The notes below the pieces were generated by a model. The model ran no database searches and was not told where the DNA came from. It worked only from the letters and a program-made list of their open reading frames with translations. Shown piece by piece: positions 1 to 6,974 of a stretch of 22,662 nucleotides of DNA (positions within the stretch are counted from its first letter, which is position 1; every line of letters begins with the position of its first letter). The DNA is from JBCCQH01 sp039024435 (lineage in GTDB: Bacteria > Bacteroidota > Bacteroidia > J057 > JADKCL01): assembly GCA_039024435.1 (NCBI GenBank), contig JBCCQH010000121.1:1-22662 (forward strand), read 5' to 3'. The position numbers and the translations under genes are program-made.

Positions 1-1
1 C

Positions 2-3
2 TA
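2..3. repeat. Left TA target-site duplication of the IS
   Basis: TA directly outside the left inverted repeat, preceded by C. It matches the TA at 1117-1118, which is followed by G. Together they reconstruct a CTAG target, typical of IS630. Confidence 0.7.
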
Positions 4-1116
4 GTGTGAAGATTCATTAAAAAGCGAACTTTATATTTCTTATATTTGTTCATGCCAAGAAAAGGTAATCCAATTGTTTTGACCGATGAGCAGAGAACTG
101 AACTTCTGAGTCTCACCCGGTCGCAAAAAATCCAGCACAGATATCATGTTCGCGCCCAAATTGTGCTCATGCTGGCCGATGGGAAGTCCTATGATGAGGT
201 GCAGCAGAAGTTATCGCTGAGCAGAAGCATTGTCGCAAAATGGAAGAAGCGATTCGTCGAAGTAGGGCTCGATGGGCTGAAGGACAAACCTGGTCGAGGA
301 AAAGCCCCGATTTACAGCCCCGCCGACGAGGCCCGGGTGCTCGAACTTGCCACCTCCAAACCGCCCAAAGGGTATTCTACCTGGAGTCAGGGACGCATTG
401 CCAAGGAATTAGGGATGAGCCAAAGCACCGTTCAGCGCATCCTCAGTCGCCAGGATCTTAAACCTCACAAAGTCGAGTACTGGTGCGGAAAAAGTACCGA
501 CCCTGAATTTGAAGCCAAGATGCTGGAAGTTGTAGGTCTTTACCTCGACCCGCCAGAAAATGCGCTGGTGCTCAGTGTCGACGAGAAGACCCAGATTCAG
601 GCGCTTGACCGAACTCAACCCGAATTGCCCCTGCGCTCGGGGAAGCCCAGGCGACAGACGGCTACCTACAAAAGAAACGGGACGGTTTCCCTGATTGCTG
701 CCCTGGCTGTACACGATGGGCAGATCACAGCCAAAACAATCGACAAGAACAATGCGGACAACTTCTTGGCTTTCCTTAAACACATTTACAGGAAATATCC
801 CCGCAAACAACTCCATATCATTGTCGACAACCTTGCGGTCCACAAACATCAAAAGGTCAAAGAGTGGGTGGCGAGCAAACGACGGGTTAACATGCACTTT
901 ACCCCCACCTACTCCTCCTGGTTGAATCAAATCGAGATCTGGTTCAACATTCTCACAAAAGACGTGCTCAAGGGAGCGGTTTGGACATCGAAAAAGCAGC
1001 TTGTCGAGCAGATCATGGAGTATATCAAATACTACAACCTAGAACGGGCAAAGCCATTTCGGTGGACATACGATGGAACCAAGAAAAATAGTTCACTTAA
1101 TACTGGATCGATACAC
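4..1116 (+). mobile_element. Complete IS630-family insertion sequence
   Basis: A single transposase gene fills the element. The two ends form an imperfect terminal inverted repeat: bases 4-30 match the reverse complement of 1090-1116 at 19 of 27 positions and share the terminal GTGT. A TA dinucleotide flanks each end (2-3 and 1117-1118), with C outside on the left and G outside on the right, so the empty site would read CTAG. IS630 relatives duplicate TA, and IS630 itself prefers CTAG, so this fits an intact, probably recent insertion. The left edge of the window coincides with the target site, so whatever the IS landed next to on that side is not visible. Confidence 0.88.
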
Positions 1117-1119
1117 TAG
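52..1119 (+). CDS. IS630-family transposase (DDE superfamily)
   Basis: This transposase cuts and pastes the surrounding IS. The N-terminal 135 residues hold two helix-turn-helix units (about residues 40-70 and 110-135) that would bind the inverted repeats. The C-terminal half is a DDE_3 catalytic core. The metal-binding triad is visible as D177 (in SVDEKTQ), D259 (in IIVDNLAVHKH) and E295 (in SWLNQIEIWF), with the D-D and D34-36E spacing typical of the family. At 355 residues the length is normal and no frameshift is seen, so it is probably active. ATG at 52 is preferred; an in-frame TTG at 46 is possible. The right inverted repeat is inside the coding region, and the stop codon TAG is completed by the TA target duplication plus the flanking G. 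Confidence 0.93.
   Translation: MPRKGNPIVLTDEQRTELLSLTRSQKIQHRYHVRAQIVLMLADGKSYDEVQQKLSLSRSIVAKWKKRFVEVGLDGLKDKPGRGKAPIYSPADEARVLELATSKPPKGYSTWSQGRIAKELGMSQSTVQRILSRQDLKPHKVEYWCGKSTDPEFEAKMLEVVGLYLDPPENALVLSVDEKTQIQALDRTQPELPLRSGKPRRQTATYKRNGTVSLIAALAVHDGQITAKTIDKNNADNFLAFLKHIYRKYPRKQLHIIVDNLAVHKHQKVKEWVASKRRVNMHFTPTYSSWLNQIEIWFNILTKDVLKGAVWTSKKQLVEQIMEYIKYYNLERAKPFRWTYDGTKKNSSLNTGSIH
1117..1118. repeat. Right TA target-site duplication of the IS
   Basis: TA directly outside the right inverted repeat. With the next base G it forms TAG, which is also the stop codon of the transposase gene, so the stop lies outside the element proper. Confidence 0.7.
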
Positions 1120-1275
1120 TCGCGCGGAATCTCCCCCCGGTGGAGCGGGTGGCCGACAATCGCGCTGCGCTGGGAAAATCGCCGAGGCAAATTTGTCCTT
1201 CACCCGAGGCGACCTTTTGCGGCTGCCAAGTATAAAATCGCTAACTTCCGGCCTCACTCACTGAACCGATACCCC
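1120..1275. other. Short spacer between the IS and the Nudix gene
   Basis: 156 bases without a convincing gene. There is no perfect TAnnTTTG box here; TATAAAATCG at about 1230-1239 is the most promoter-like string, but it is weak. Confidence 0.4.
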
Positions 1276-1926
1276 ATGCAACCCATCGAAGACAGCCTGA
1301 AGTTCAAGTCCTGGTACGCCGCCGTCGAGAAAAATGGCAATGCCATCCACAACGTCCGCGACCTGCACACCGTCCGCAAACGCAATGGTACGGTACTCTT
1401 TTCCATGGTTCACATGCAGGCGGACAGCCCGGAGGGCAATCCCCTGCTGCCGGTGGTCTTGATCCGGGGGCATTTTGTGTCCATCGTGACCGTGCTCCGC
1501 GATGCGGAAACCGGGGAAGAATTTTTCCTGCTGGTCCGGCAGCGCCGCGTCGCCAATGGCGCCCTCTTTTACGAGCACCCCGCCGGCATGGTCGATGAGC
1601 ACACCGACCCGTTCGAAATCGCCCTGATCGAATTGTATGAGGAAACTGGTCTGAAAGTGCAACGCGACCAATTGCGCCTGCTCAACGACGAACTGTATTA
1701 CAGTTCGCCCGGCCTGCTGGACGAGGGCGGCTACTTTTTTGCCTGCGAAATCGAATTGCCCCGCGCCGAAATCATGGCCTACCACGAAGCCGCCCACGGC
1801 GAAGGCGGTGAAGGCGAATTCATCCACACCTACGTCGCCACTCCCGCCGCAGCCCGCCGCCTCATCAAAAACTCCAACGGCCTTTTGGGCATGTTCCTTT
1901 ATCGGGAAAAGGGTTCTGATTTCTGA
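1276..1926 (+). CDS. Nudix hydrolase, ADP-ribose/NDP-sugar pyrophosphatase type, with a degenerate Nudix box
   Basis: A 216-residue Nudix-fold protein expected to split a nucleoside diphosphate linked to another group, for example ADP-ribose or a UDP-sugar as in the NUDT5/NUDT14 branch. The box lies at residues 104-126. G104, E119, E122, E123 and G125 are present, but the first conserved Glu is T110 and the Arg of the REUXEE core is I118. The metal-binding EE pair remains, so activity is plausible though not certain. The upstream segment LLVRQRR and the downstream GLLDEGGYFFACEI fit the usual beta strands around the box. ATG 1276 is the natural start. The gene stands alone, 157 bases after the IS, and the insertion may affect its expression. 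The substrate cannot be read from the sequence. Confidence 0.85.
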   Translation: MQPIEDSLKFKSWYAAVEKNGNAIHNVRDLHTVRKRNGTVLFSMVHMQADSPEGNPLLPVVLIRGHFVSIVTVLRDAETGEEFFLLVRQRRVANGALFYEHPAGMVDEHTDPFEIALIELYEETGLKVQRDQLRLLNDELYYSSPGLLDEGGYFFACEIELPRAEIMAYHEAAHGEGGEGEFIHTYVATPAAARRLIKNSNGLLGMFLYREKGSDF

Positions 1927-2038
1927 GCTCTGATTTCTGATTGGTGCATCTTGGACGCGCAAGCAGCGATGGATGAATTTCCAATTGCCTGATTTCCACT
2001 TTCCAATGGGCGCGTTCCGAACGCACGCTCGACAATAC

Positions 2039-2112
2039 TTAAAACCTCACCCCAAAGCTGATCTTACCCGCAGCCACGCGGAATCGTACGCGGCTGGAGA
2101 GCAAGGATCCAT
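2039..2112 (-). pseudogene. Possible remnant of an outer-membrane beta-barrel C-terminus
   Basis: Reading the minus strand just downstream of the DUF4494 gene, an open stretch ends with SSRVRFRVAAGKISFGVRF and a stop. The alternating polar and hydrophobic pattern and the final Phe look like the last two strands of an outer-membrane barrel. There is no start codon or upstream body: the frame continues into the out-of-frame part of the DUF4494 gene. If real, it is a relic of about 24 codons. It may equally be chance. Confidence 0.2.
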
Positions 2113-2132
2113 TGGAAATCGAAAATTCCCAA

Positions 2133-2597
2133 TCACTCCTCTTCGTTGAGGCGCTTGAGGCCCGGACGCCAGCCGGGTTGGTGCTGGAAGACTTCGATGA
2201 TGGCGGTTTCCTCAACTTTGGGGACGGTATAGGGCACCAACATCTCTTTGAGGTGCTCTTCGGTGCGGTCGTAGGCTTCGCGCACGTCGTTGGCATTGAC
2301 CAAAAGATAAGTCGTGACCTTCTTTTCCTTTTCGGAATCCTCGTCCACGACGACGTAGACGACCTTGACCTTGAACCAGAGTTCGGTGTCGCCGTAAAAG
2401 ACGACTTCCTTGATGTTGCTCCGGGCGACGCTCATCATCGTGACTTCGCGCATCCCCTCCCCCACTTCCATCATGATGCGGCTTTCGGCCTCGGTGAAGC
2501 TCATTGCGTCGACGAGGTACTGCTCGGAAACGGCTTTGATGAGGCCGTTGTCCATTTGTCGCAAAAATTTAACCTTTGTTTGGAACCACTCAGCCAT
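2133..2597 (-). CDS. DUF4494 family protein
   Basis: A 154-residue cytoplasmic protein of unknown function. The N-terminal pattern WFQTKVKFLRQMDNGLIK followed by EQYLVDAMSFTEAESRI is the hallmark of DUF4494, a family found in Bacteroidota and nearly always of this length. The rest alternates beta strands (EVVFYGDTELWFKVKVVYVVVDE) and ends in a short charged helix. It is divergent from the rhomboid gene. A perfect TAnnTTTG promoter box lies 27 bases upstream of the ATG. The family has no established biochemical role; it is useful here mainly as a taxonomic marker. Confidence 0.9.
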   Translation of the reverse strand: MAEWFQTKVKFLRQMDNGLIKAVSEQYLVDAMSFTEAESRIMMEVGEGMREVTMMSVARSNIKEVVFYGDTELWFKVKVVYVVVDEDSEKEKKVTTYLLVNANDVREAYDRTEEHLKEMLVPYTVPKVEETAIIEVFQHQPGWRPGLKRLNEEE

Positions 2598-2623
2598 GGG
2601 ATGCGTTGTTTAATTTAAGATGG

Positions 2624-2631
2624 CAAAAGTA
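2624..2631 (-). promoter_or_regulatory. Bacteroidota -7 promoter box for the DUF4494 gene
   Basis: On the minus strand the sequence reads TACTTTTG, a perfect match to the Bacteroidota TAnnTTTG box. Transcription would start around 2618-2620, giving a leader of about 20 bases before the ATG at 2597. No clear -33 TTTG was recognised upstream. Confidence 0.65.
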
Positions 2632-2741
2632 CACGAAACCCACGAATATGTGAAAAATCCGGTCGGGGAATTTTGCTTTTCCTTACATTGCCTTGGCATG
2701 GAAAATTTGCAGCTACATCAGGATCCCCAAACTCTGCGCGC

Positions 2742-3656
2742 ATGGTAACGCTACTGATCGTCATCGTGACCGTTGCGGTCAGCTACCAAGCCATGAACAA
2801 CTTTGCGTTCCGGGAACGGTTCATCTTCCGCATCGCCAATGTCCGCGCGGGCGAATGGTACCGGCTCTTTACCTCGGGCTTTATCCACCTGAGCTGGATG
2901 CAGGTGTTTTGGAATATGCTCTCACTGTTTTTCGTAGGGCGGGTCCTGGAGTTCAGTTATCAGGGTTATGCCTCGCCAATTTTGGCCTACCTGGGGCTCT
3001 ATTTTGGGAGCATGGCGGCGGGCAATGGCGTGGCCTATCTGATTCGGCGAAATGATGCCATGTACACCGCCATCGGTTCGTTCGGGGCGATTTCGGGGCT
3101 GCTGTTTGCCCTGGTCACCGCCAATCCGAACATTCCCTTTTTCTTTTTCATTCCGGGGTGGATCTTCGCGGCGATCTTTGTATTTGGCAGCATTTACACG
3201 TTTTCCCGGCGTCCTGGCGCGGCGATGTCCGTCGAATCGAATCTCGGCGGGGCGCTGTTCGGCATGCTCCTCGCGGTGGCGATTCAGCCTTCGCTGGTCC
3301 TGACGAATTGGTGGCTGCTGCTCCTGCTGGGCGTACCGACCGGCGTTTTCCTGTACCTCGCGGCAACCAATCCCCTGTTCCTGATGGATCCCGGCAAGGC
3401 GTTTTCTTCGGGCAATACGTTTTCGCGACCGGCCCGGACCCGGCAGCGCTCGCGGCCCGGACCGCGGGTGGTCCACGTGCGCCAATCGGACCGCAAATCC
3501 CCCAACATTCCCACCCGCTCGGAATTGCAGGAGGAGTTGGATCAATTGCTGGAAAAGGTGGGCAAGAAAGGCGTCGAGGGCCTGAGCAAAAAGGACCGCA
3601 ATCGCCTGGATGAGTTGTCCCAGATGCTCGACGGCAGCCAGGCGAGTGACCGCTGA
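2742..3656 (+). CDS. Rhomboid-family membrane protein lacking the catalytic Ser and His (probable pseudoprotease)
   Basis: A polytopic inner-membrane protein of 304 residues with about six transmembrane helices in the first 215 residues and a basic, helical C-terminal tail, as in Bacteroidota rhomboids with a DUF6576-like tail. The fold is recognisable from FIHLSWMQVFWNMLSLFFVG (residues 47-66), the small-residue helix at 112-120 and NLGGALFGMLL at 167-177. Active rhomboids carry GxSG and a His before LGGAL. Here the GxSG position reads G112-S-F114-G, and the His is N167. The second His of the HxxxxHxxxN motif is Q54. A Ser-His dyad therefore cannot form, and the protein probably binds or chaperones membrane clients rather than cutting them. 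ATG 2742 is chosen because it begins the first helix; upstream in-frame codons are poor. The aldo/keto reductase follows 41 bases downstream. Confidence 0.85.
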   Translation: MVTLLIVIVTVAVSYQAMNNFAFRERFIFRIANVRAGEWYRLFTSGFIHLSWMQVFWNMLSLFFVGRVLEFSYQGYASPILAYLGLYFGSMAAGNGVAYLIRRNDAMYTAIGSFGAISGLLFALVTANPNIPFFFFIPGWIFAAIFVFGSIYTFSRRPGAAMSVESNLGGALFGMLLAVAIQPSLVLTNWWLLLLLGVPTGVFLYLAATNPLFLMDPGKAFSSGNTFSRPARTRQRSRPGPRVVHVRQSDRKSPNIPTRSELQEELDQLLEKVGKKGVEGLSKKDRNRLDELSQMLDGSQASDR

Positions 3657-3688
3657 AGCGGCCTCCCCACCGGTTTTCCCCACCAAAT

Positions 3689-3696
3689 TACCTTTG
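3689..3696 (+). promoter_or_regulatory. Bacteroidota -7 box immediately before the aldo/keto reductase start
   Basis: TACCTTTG, a perfect TAnnTTTG box, ends one base before the ATG at 3698. Transcription would begin at or inside the start codon, so the mRNA would have essentially no leader. No other in-frame ATG follows early in the gene. Confidence 0.55.
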
Positions 3697-3697
3697 C

Positions 3698-4522
3698 ATG
3701 ACGTCCATTCCCTCTTTCCCCTTGAATCACGGTTCTGCCATCCCCGCCTTGGGCTTGGGCGTGTACCAAGCCCGCGAAGGCCCGGAAGTGGAGTCGGCGG
3801 TGCGCACGGCCCTCGATTGTGGCTACCGCCTGGTCGACACCGCCGCCTTCTACGGCAATGAACGGGGCGTCGGGCGGGCCATTCGCCAAAGCGGCCTCGA
3901 CCGCGCCGAGGTCTTCGTCACTTCCAAAGTCTGGAACCGCGACCAGGGCTACGCATCTACCCTTCGCGCCTTTTCCGACAGCCTGGCCCGCCTGGACCTG
4001 GGCTACTTGGATCTCTATCTGGTCCACTGGCCGGTCAAAGGGAAATTTCGCGCTACCTGGCGGGCCCTGGAGGAAATCTACCGCTCGGGACGCGCCCGCG
4101 CCATCGGGGTGAGCAACTTCAAGGAACATCACCTGAACGATCTGCTGGCCGAGGCGACGGTGACCCCTGCCTTGAACCAAGTGGAACTGCATCCGCGCCT
4201 GCAACAGTTCGCGCTGCGGGAATTTTGCACCGCCCGCGGCATCGTGGTACAAGCCTGGCGCCCGATTCTGCAGGGCCAGGTCAATGGCATTCCCGAACTG
4301 CAAGCCATCGGGGAGCGCTACGGCAAAAGCGGCGTGCAGGTCACCCTCCGCTGGATGCTCCAATCTGGGATTTCCACCATTCCCAAATCCACCAATCCGG
4401 CGCGGATCGCCCACAATGCGGACGTGCTGGATTTTGCGCTCTCGGAAGCGGAGCTGCGGGCGATTGCGGCCCTGGACAAAGGCCGGCGGGTCGGTCCCGA
4501 TCCCGATTTTATCGACTTTTGA
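3698..4522 (+). CDS. Aldo/keto reductase (AKR5 / 2,5-diketo-gluconate reductase-like)
   Basis: A 274-residue NADPH-dependent carbonyl reductase with the TIM-barrel AKR pattern. The catalytic tetrad is complete: D47 and Y52 in DTAAFYGNE, K77 in VTSKVW and H110 in LVHWPVKG. The cofactor-binding segment IPKSTNPARIAHN near residue 228 is the usual I-P-K-S-x-x-x-x-R-I-x-x-N motif, and GVSNF is present near residue 137. Length and order match the small bacterial AKRs that reduce aldehydes, methylglyoxal or keto-sugars; the physiological substrate is not visible. It has its own -7 box, so it need not depend on the upstream rhomboid promoter. Confidence 0.95.
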   Translation: MTSIPSFPLNHGSAIPALGLGVYQAREGPEVESAVRTALDCGYRLVDTAAFYGNERGVGRAIRQSGLDRAEVFVTSKVWNRDQGYASTLRAFSDSLARLDLGYLDLYLVHWPVKGKFRATWRALEEIYRSGRARAIGVSNFKEHHLNDLLAEATVTPALNQVELHPRLQQFALREFCTARGIVVQAWRPILQGQVNGIPELQAIGERYGKSGVQVTLRWMLQSGISTIPKSTNPARIAHNADVLDFALSEAELRAIAALDKGRRVGPDPDFIDF

Positions 4523-4609
4523 GGACCGTGGGGGAGGAAACACAAAAAACCGCCTTTTCTGCGGGGCAGAAATGGCGCTTTCCATTTTGGTCGGGCAGTG
4601 CCGGAAGGC

Positions 4610-4918
4610 TCAGAATTCACCCCCGGCCCACTTGTCTTGCAGGGCCAGGTACTTTTCTACGGGTTCGCAGGTCCACCAGTTGATACCGTGCTTTTTGCAC
4701 ACGTGGGAGTGAAAAATGAGTCCGATGGTCGGATGTCCAATGATGAACATGAGGCTGAAGTGTTCCAGCCAGAAGATCAAGGCGCCGGAGACGCCCACGT
4801 AAAAGATGAATTTGCCGGGGATCTTCCACCGGGGCCGCACAAAGCGTCCGGTGTGCCGATAGCCGAGTCCCCAGACCACAAGAGCCAGGATGAGGTAAGC
4901 GTACTGATAGGTTTGCAT
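4610..4918 (-). CDS. Small integral membrane protein, unknown function
   Basis: 102 residues with one hydrophobic helix at about residues 6-20 and a longer hydrophobic stretch from 37 to 72 that would make one or two further helices. The C-terminal end is polar and rich in Trp and Cys (INWWTCEPVEKYLALQDKW). No family was recognised. Codon choice resembles the neighbouring host genes, and the gene is convergent with the aldo/keto reductase. The hydrophobic pattern makes a real small membrane protein more likely than chance. Confidence 0.6.
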   Translation of the reverse strand: MQTYQYAYLILALVVWGLGYRHTGRFVRPRWKIPGKFIFYVGVSGALIFWLEHFSLMFIIGHPTIGLIFHSHVCKKHGINWWTCEPVEKYLALQDKWAGGEF

Positions 4919-5562
4919 TCCAACTTATCCAAATATGAAAAATCAGTTGCCGAACTGATGGCGGTGAACGAATAGAAATGGCGTCGTTGCGCTGGTTTTA
5001 CTGGGTTTTAAGAAATTACGCGACATAGAGATAACGAATGGATCGGGGATGATATTTTTTCGGGGGCAAAAGAAAGCAAGGGAAATTGATGGATTTGCTG
5101 CATTCCCGAATCCTCCCTGGCACACGATGGATCTGGTTTCCGCTGCAAATCGCCGGGACCGCAGCAGCGTGATCGGTTGCCTGGTTTCGGTCTTTGCTTT
5201 GTAGAGACGTATTGCCATACAATTAGAAAACAACTTGGAATCGCAGGGAATGATTTATGACATTTCTCGATCCATTTTGGACGCAACGAATGCTAACAAA
5301 AGAAAAATGCACTGATGTGGAAAAGATTTCTGACGTGTAGGGGGAAAGTAGTATTTTTTCTCAAAAACTTTTTACATATTTTACTATCTCTCTTGGAAGG
5401 AGATTTTGGCCGAGGCCCTATTTAACTGTTATTAAAATTTCAATAAAAGTGCGTATTGGGCCAGCGCAGAAACTTTTATTGACATGGAAACCCAATTTAC
5501 GGCGGACACGCTCTTCATCTCATACGGTATAAGTTCGAAGCAATTCGAGGGAGGAGATTCAC
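4919..5562. other. Gene-free intergenic region, AT-rich in its second half
   Basis: About 640 bases without a convincing coding region in any frame. From about 5330 to 5460 the sequence is clearly AT-richer than its surroundings. It holds an 11-bp perfect inverted repeat (5440-5482) and ends with the GGAGGAGA ribosome-binding site of the next gene. A small untranslated RNA cannot be excluded. Confidence 0.6.
5440..5482. repeat. Perfect 11-bp inverted repeat with 21-base spacer
   Basis: TCAATAAAAGT at 5440-5450 and ACTTTTATTGA at 5472-5482 are exact reverse complements. Inside them GCG (5451-5453) can pair with CGC (5465-5467), extending the stem past a 4-base bulge and leaving loop 5454-5464. 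It lies 80 bases upstream of the gene at 5563 and could be an operator or an RNA hairpin. Confidence 0.6.
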
Positions 5563-5970
5563 ATGGATGATCCCCGACGCTATTTCGGACTTCCGACCCA
5601 GTTGGCCTGTCTGCTTCTCTCCTGGTTGTTGGTAGACCTCGTGGTGGCCGATCTCCTCATTCCGGAAATGGCGCGTTCCTGGGGCTACGTGATCGGTTTA
5701 CTCCTTTACACCATTGCGAGGTGGGGTTTGGTAATTATCGTGAAGGCCCACCAGCGCAGAAAAGCCCGCAAAATCAACGCCGCGATTGACCTTGAAGTAC
5801 AGCAGGAGATCCAAGAAATCGAAAATGCCCTGCAAGCAACGGACCTCCCTCCGGTCGACCGCGAGAAGCTGGACAAGCGGCTCAAACAGATAAAATCGAG
5901 CTTTCTCCGACAAAAATTGGATGCAATTGCGAAGAAGCTGGAAGGGCGCAAGCAGGATTATTCCTTGTGA
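5563..5970 (+). CDS. Small membrane-anchored coiled-coil protein, unknown
   Basis: 135 residues. Two hydrophobic segments at about 11-32 and 41-61 would place it in the inner membrane. A basic stretch (KAHQRRKARK) follows, then a charged helical region (about 75-130) rich in Lys, Glu and Gln that probably forms a coiled coil in the cytoplasm. No family was recognised. A strong Shine-Dalgarno-like GGGAGGAGA ends 6 bases before the ATG, which fixes the start. It stands alone between the long spacer and a decayed region. The layout (two helices plus cytoplasmic coil) resembles small scaffold or sensor proteins but does not reveal a function. Confidence 0.65.
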   Translation: MDDPRRYFGLPTQLACLLLSWLLVDLVVADLLIPEMARSWGYVIGLLLYTIARWGLVIIVKAHQRRKARKINAAIDLEVQQEIQEIENALQATDLPPVDREKLDKRLKQIKSSFLRQKLDAIAKKLEGRKQDYSL

Positions 5971-6013
5971 GATCCCGGAAACAATCGCCTGCGTCCCAGA
6001 AAGATGCTTTTAT

Positions 6014-6412
6014 TCACCCACCGTTGATTGTCCCCCGATCAGCCGGATCCAAAGCCAGCAAATGGTACAATTTGTCCTGGCTCCGCCAACAAAGGGCATT
6101 GTCAAGCAGCAAGAGGTTGCGGTGCTGAGGTGCGACTTTACTCGGAGGATGGCAAAAATCAGCCCCGATCCCCGTAGAGTCGCATCGGTCCAGGCAATGA
6201 TCACGAAAAAAGTTGCGTCAGAATTGCTCCAGCGCCACGAAAAACACCAAGTGGTTCAGATTTCGCTCCCCCCGCCAACTCTGCACGAGGCGGCGAAGTT
6301 GCCTTTTCCCCGCAAGGTCTCCGGAGACATTCAGGCAATACCGCAGCGTTTGCCGCAGATCGTACTCGGACAGATAGTGGAGCAAAATGCCCGGACGACG
6401 ACGCCGGGGCGG
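6014..6412 (-). pseudogene. Probable decayed gene with one in-frame stop
   Basis: Between the genes at 5563 and 6487 one minus-strand frame stays open for 133 codons apart from a single TGA at 6220-6218. The upstream part (64 codons) reads like a helical protein (LLHYLSEYDLRQTLRYCLN, then VQSWRGERNLNHLVFFVALE). The part after the TGA, in the same frame, continues with HRNLLLLDNALCWRSQDKLY and ends at 6014. No ATG begins it: a TAA precedes the open stretch at 6415-6413. It is best read as a gene broken by a point mutation and loss of its 5' end. No family was recognised. An alternative is that the region is simply non-coding. Confidence 0.35.
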
Positions 6413-6486
6413 TTAGGTTGGTACCAATGCATCGTTCGGTTGGGTTATCGGAGAAATTGTGGGAATCGTGAATGGACCTCCCCCAC

Positions 6487-6966
6487 TCAATCTTCACAGG
6501 TCACGATGATCCCGCCGATGTGTTCCGGCCCGATCAGCATGACCGCGGCAGTGGGAAATACCCGCTCGGGCACCAGGCCCTTGAAGGAACGCATCCCGGT
6601 GCCGGCCAGGTCCAGGTCGGCATTCGTGAAGGCGAATACTGGTTCCCCAATCTGGGCAAATATTCGCGCGGTCATTTCCACCGCCGCCGCTTCTGGCATC
6701 AGGGGCACATCGTAGGTGAGGCTGCGGGTCAGCAAAGTGTAGATGTAGCCCATCGCCGGTTCTGGCTTCAAGCGGTCCCAATCGTCGCCCAGGGCAATGA
6801 ATTCGCCCCGCGTGGCCAGCCAGGCATCCAGTTCCTGGGGCATCCGGCCCGGATGGGGGGCCCGCTGGTCCCGGTCCCGGAGCGTCACCGCAAAGTCCAC
6901 CAACATCCAGTCGAGAACCTGCTTGATCTCACGCCGCATCCGGGCAATTTCGCGTTCTGGTTCCAT
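6487..6966 (-). CDS. Unknown protein directly downstream of the DUF4157 gene (candidate partner or immunity protein)
   Basis: 159 residues from the ATG at 6966, eight bases after the DUF4157 stop codon; an in-frame TTG at 6987 would overlap it. The N-terminus is charged and helical (EREIARMRREIKQVLDWML). The middle holds GYIYTLLTRSLTYDVPLMPEAA, and the C-terminus has alternating strands ending in AVMLIGPEHIGGIIVTCED. No signal peptide or membrane segment is seen, so it should be cytoplasmic. No family was recognised. The tight spacing behind a long multidomain effector-like gene is the position where immunity or chaperone genes of polymorphic toxins usually sit; that role is inference only. 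Confidence 0.7.
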   Translation of the reverse strand: MEPEREIARMRREIKQVLDWMLVDFAVTLRDRDQRAPHPGRMPQELDAWLATRGEFIALGDDWDRLKPEPAMGYIYTLLTRSLTYDVPLMPEAAAVEMTARIFAQIGEPVFAFTNADLDLAGTGMRSFKGLVPERVFPTAAVMLIGPEHIGGIIVTCED

Positions 6967-6974
6967 GGTTGCGG

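Noticed and set aside
1914..1942. TGATTTC-type short repeats after the Nudix gene, also at about 11667-11680
   Set aside because: A similar 7-base motif occurs at both gene ends, but with only two or three copies it could be chance; not enough for a repeat family.
1258..1962. 234-codon minus-strand frame opposite the Nudix gene
   Set aside because: The plus-strand Nudix box is clear; the minus frame has no recognisable pattern.
2001..2117. TTCCAATGG / CCATTGGAA inverted repeat with 99-base spacer
   Set aside because: Nine bases at such distance are expected by chance, and the interior carries no mobile gene.
3542..4585. 347-codon minus-strand frame opposite the aldo/keto reductase
   Set aside because: The plus strand shows the full catalytic tetrad; the reverse frame is a GC-driven shadow.
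4530..4600. Bidirectional terminator between the convergent genes at 4522 and 4610
   Set aside because: Only a 4-bp CCGC/GCGG stem without a T-run could be found.
5475..5510. TTGACA as a sigma-70 -35 element before the gene at 5563
   Set aside because: No matching -10 at 16-18 bases, and Bacteroidota primary promoters use TTTG / TAnnTTTG instead.
5921..6715. 264-codon plus-strand frame across 5921-6715
   Set aside because: It overlaps the end of the small membrane protein and runs antisense through a gene; no start signal or protein-like composition.
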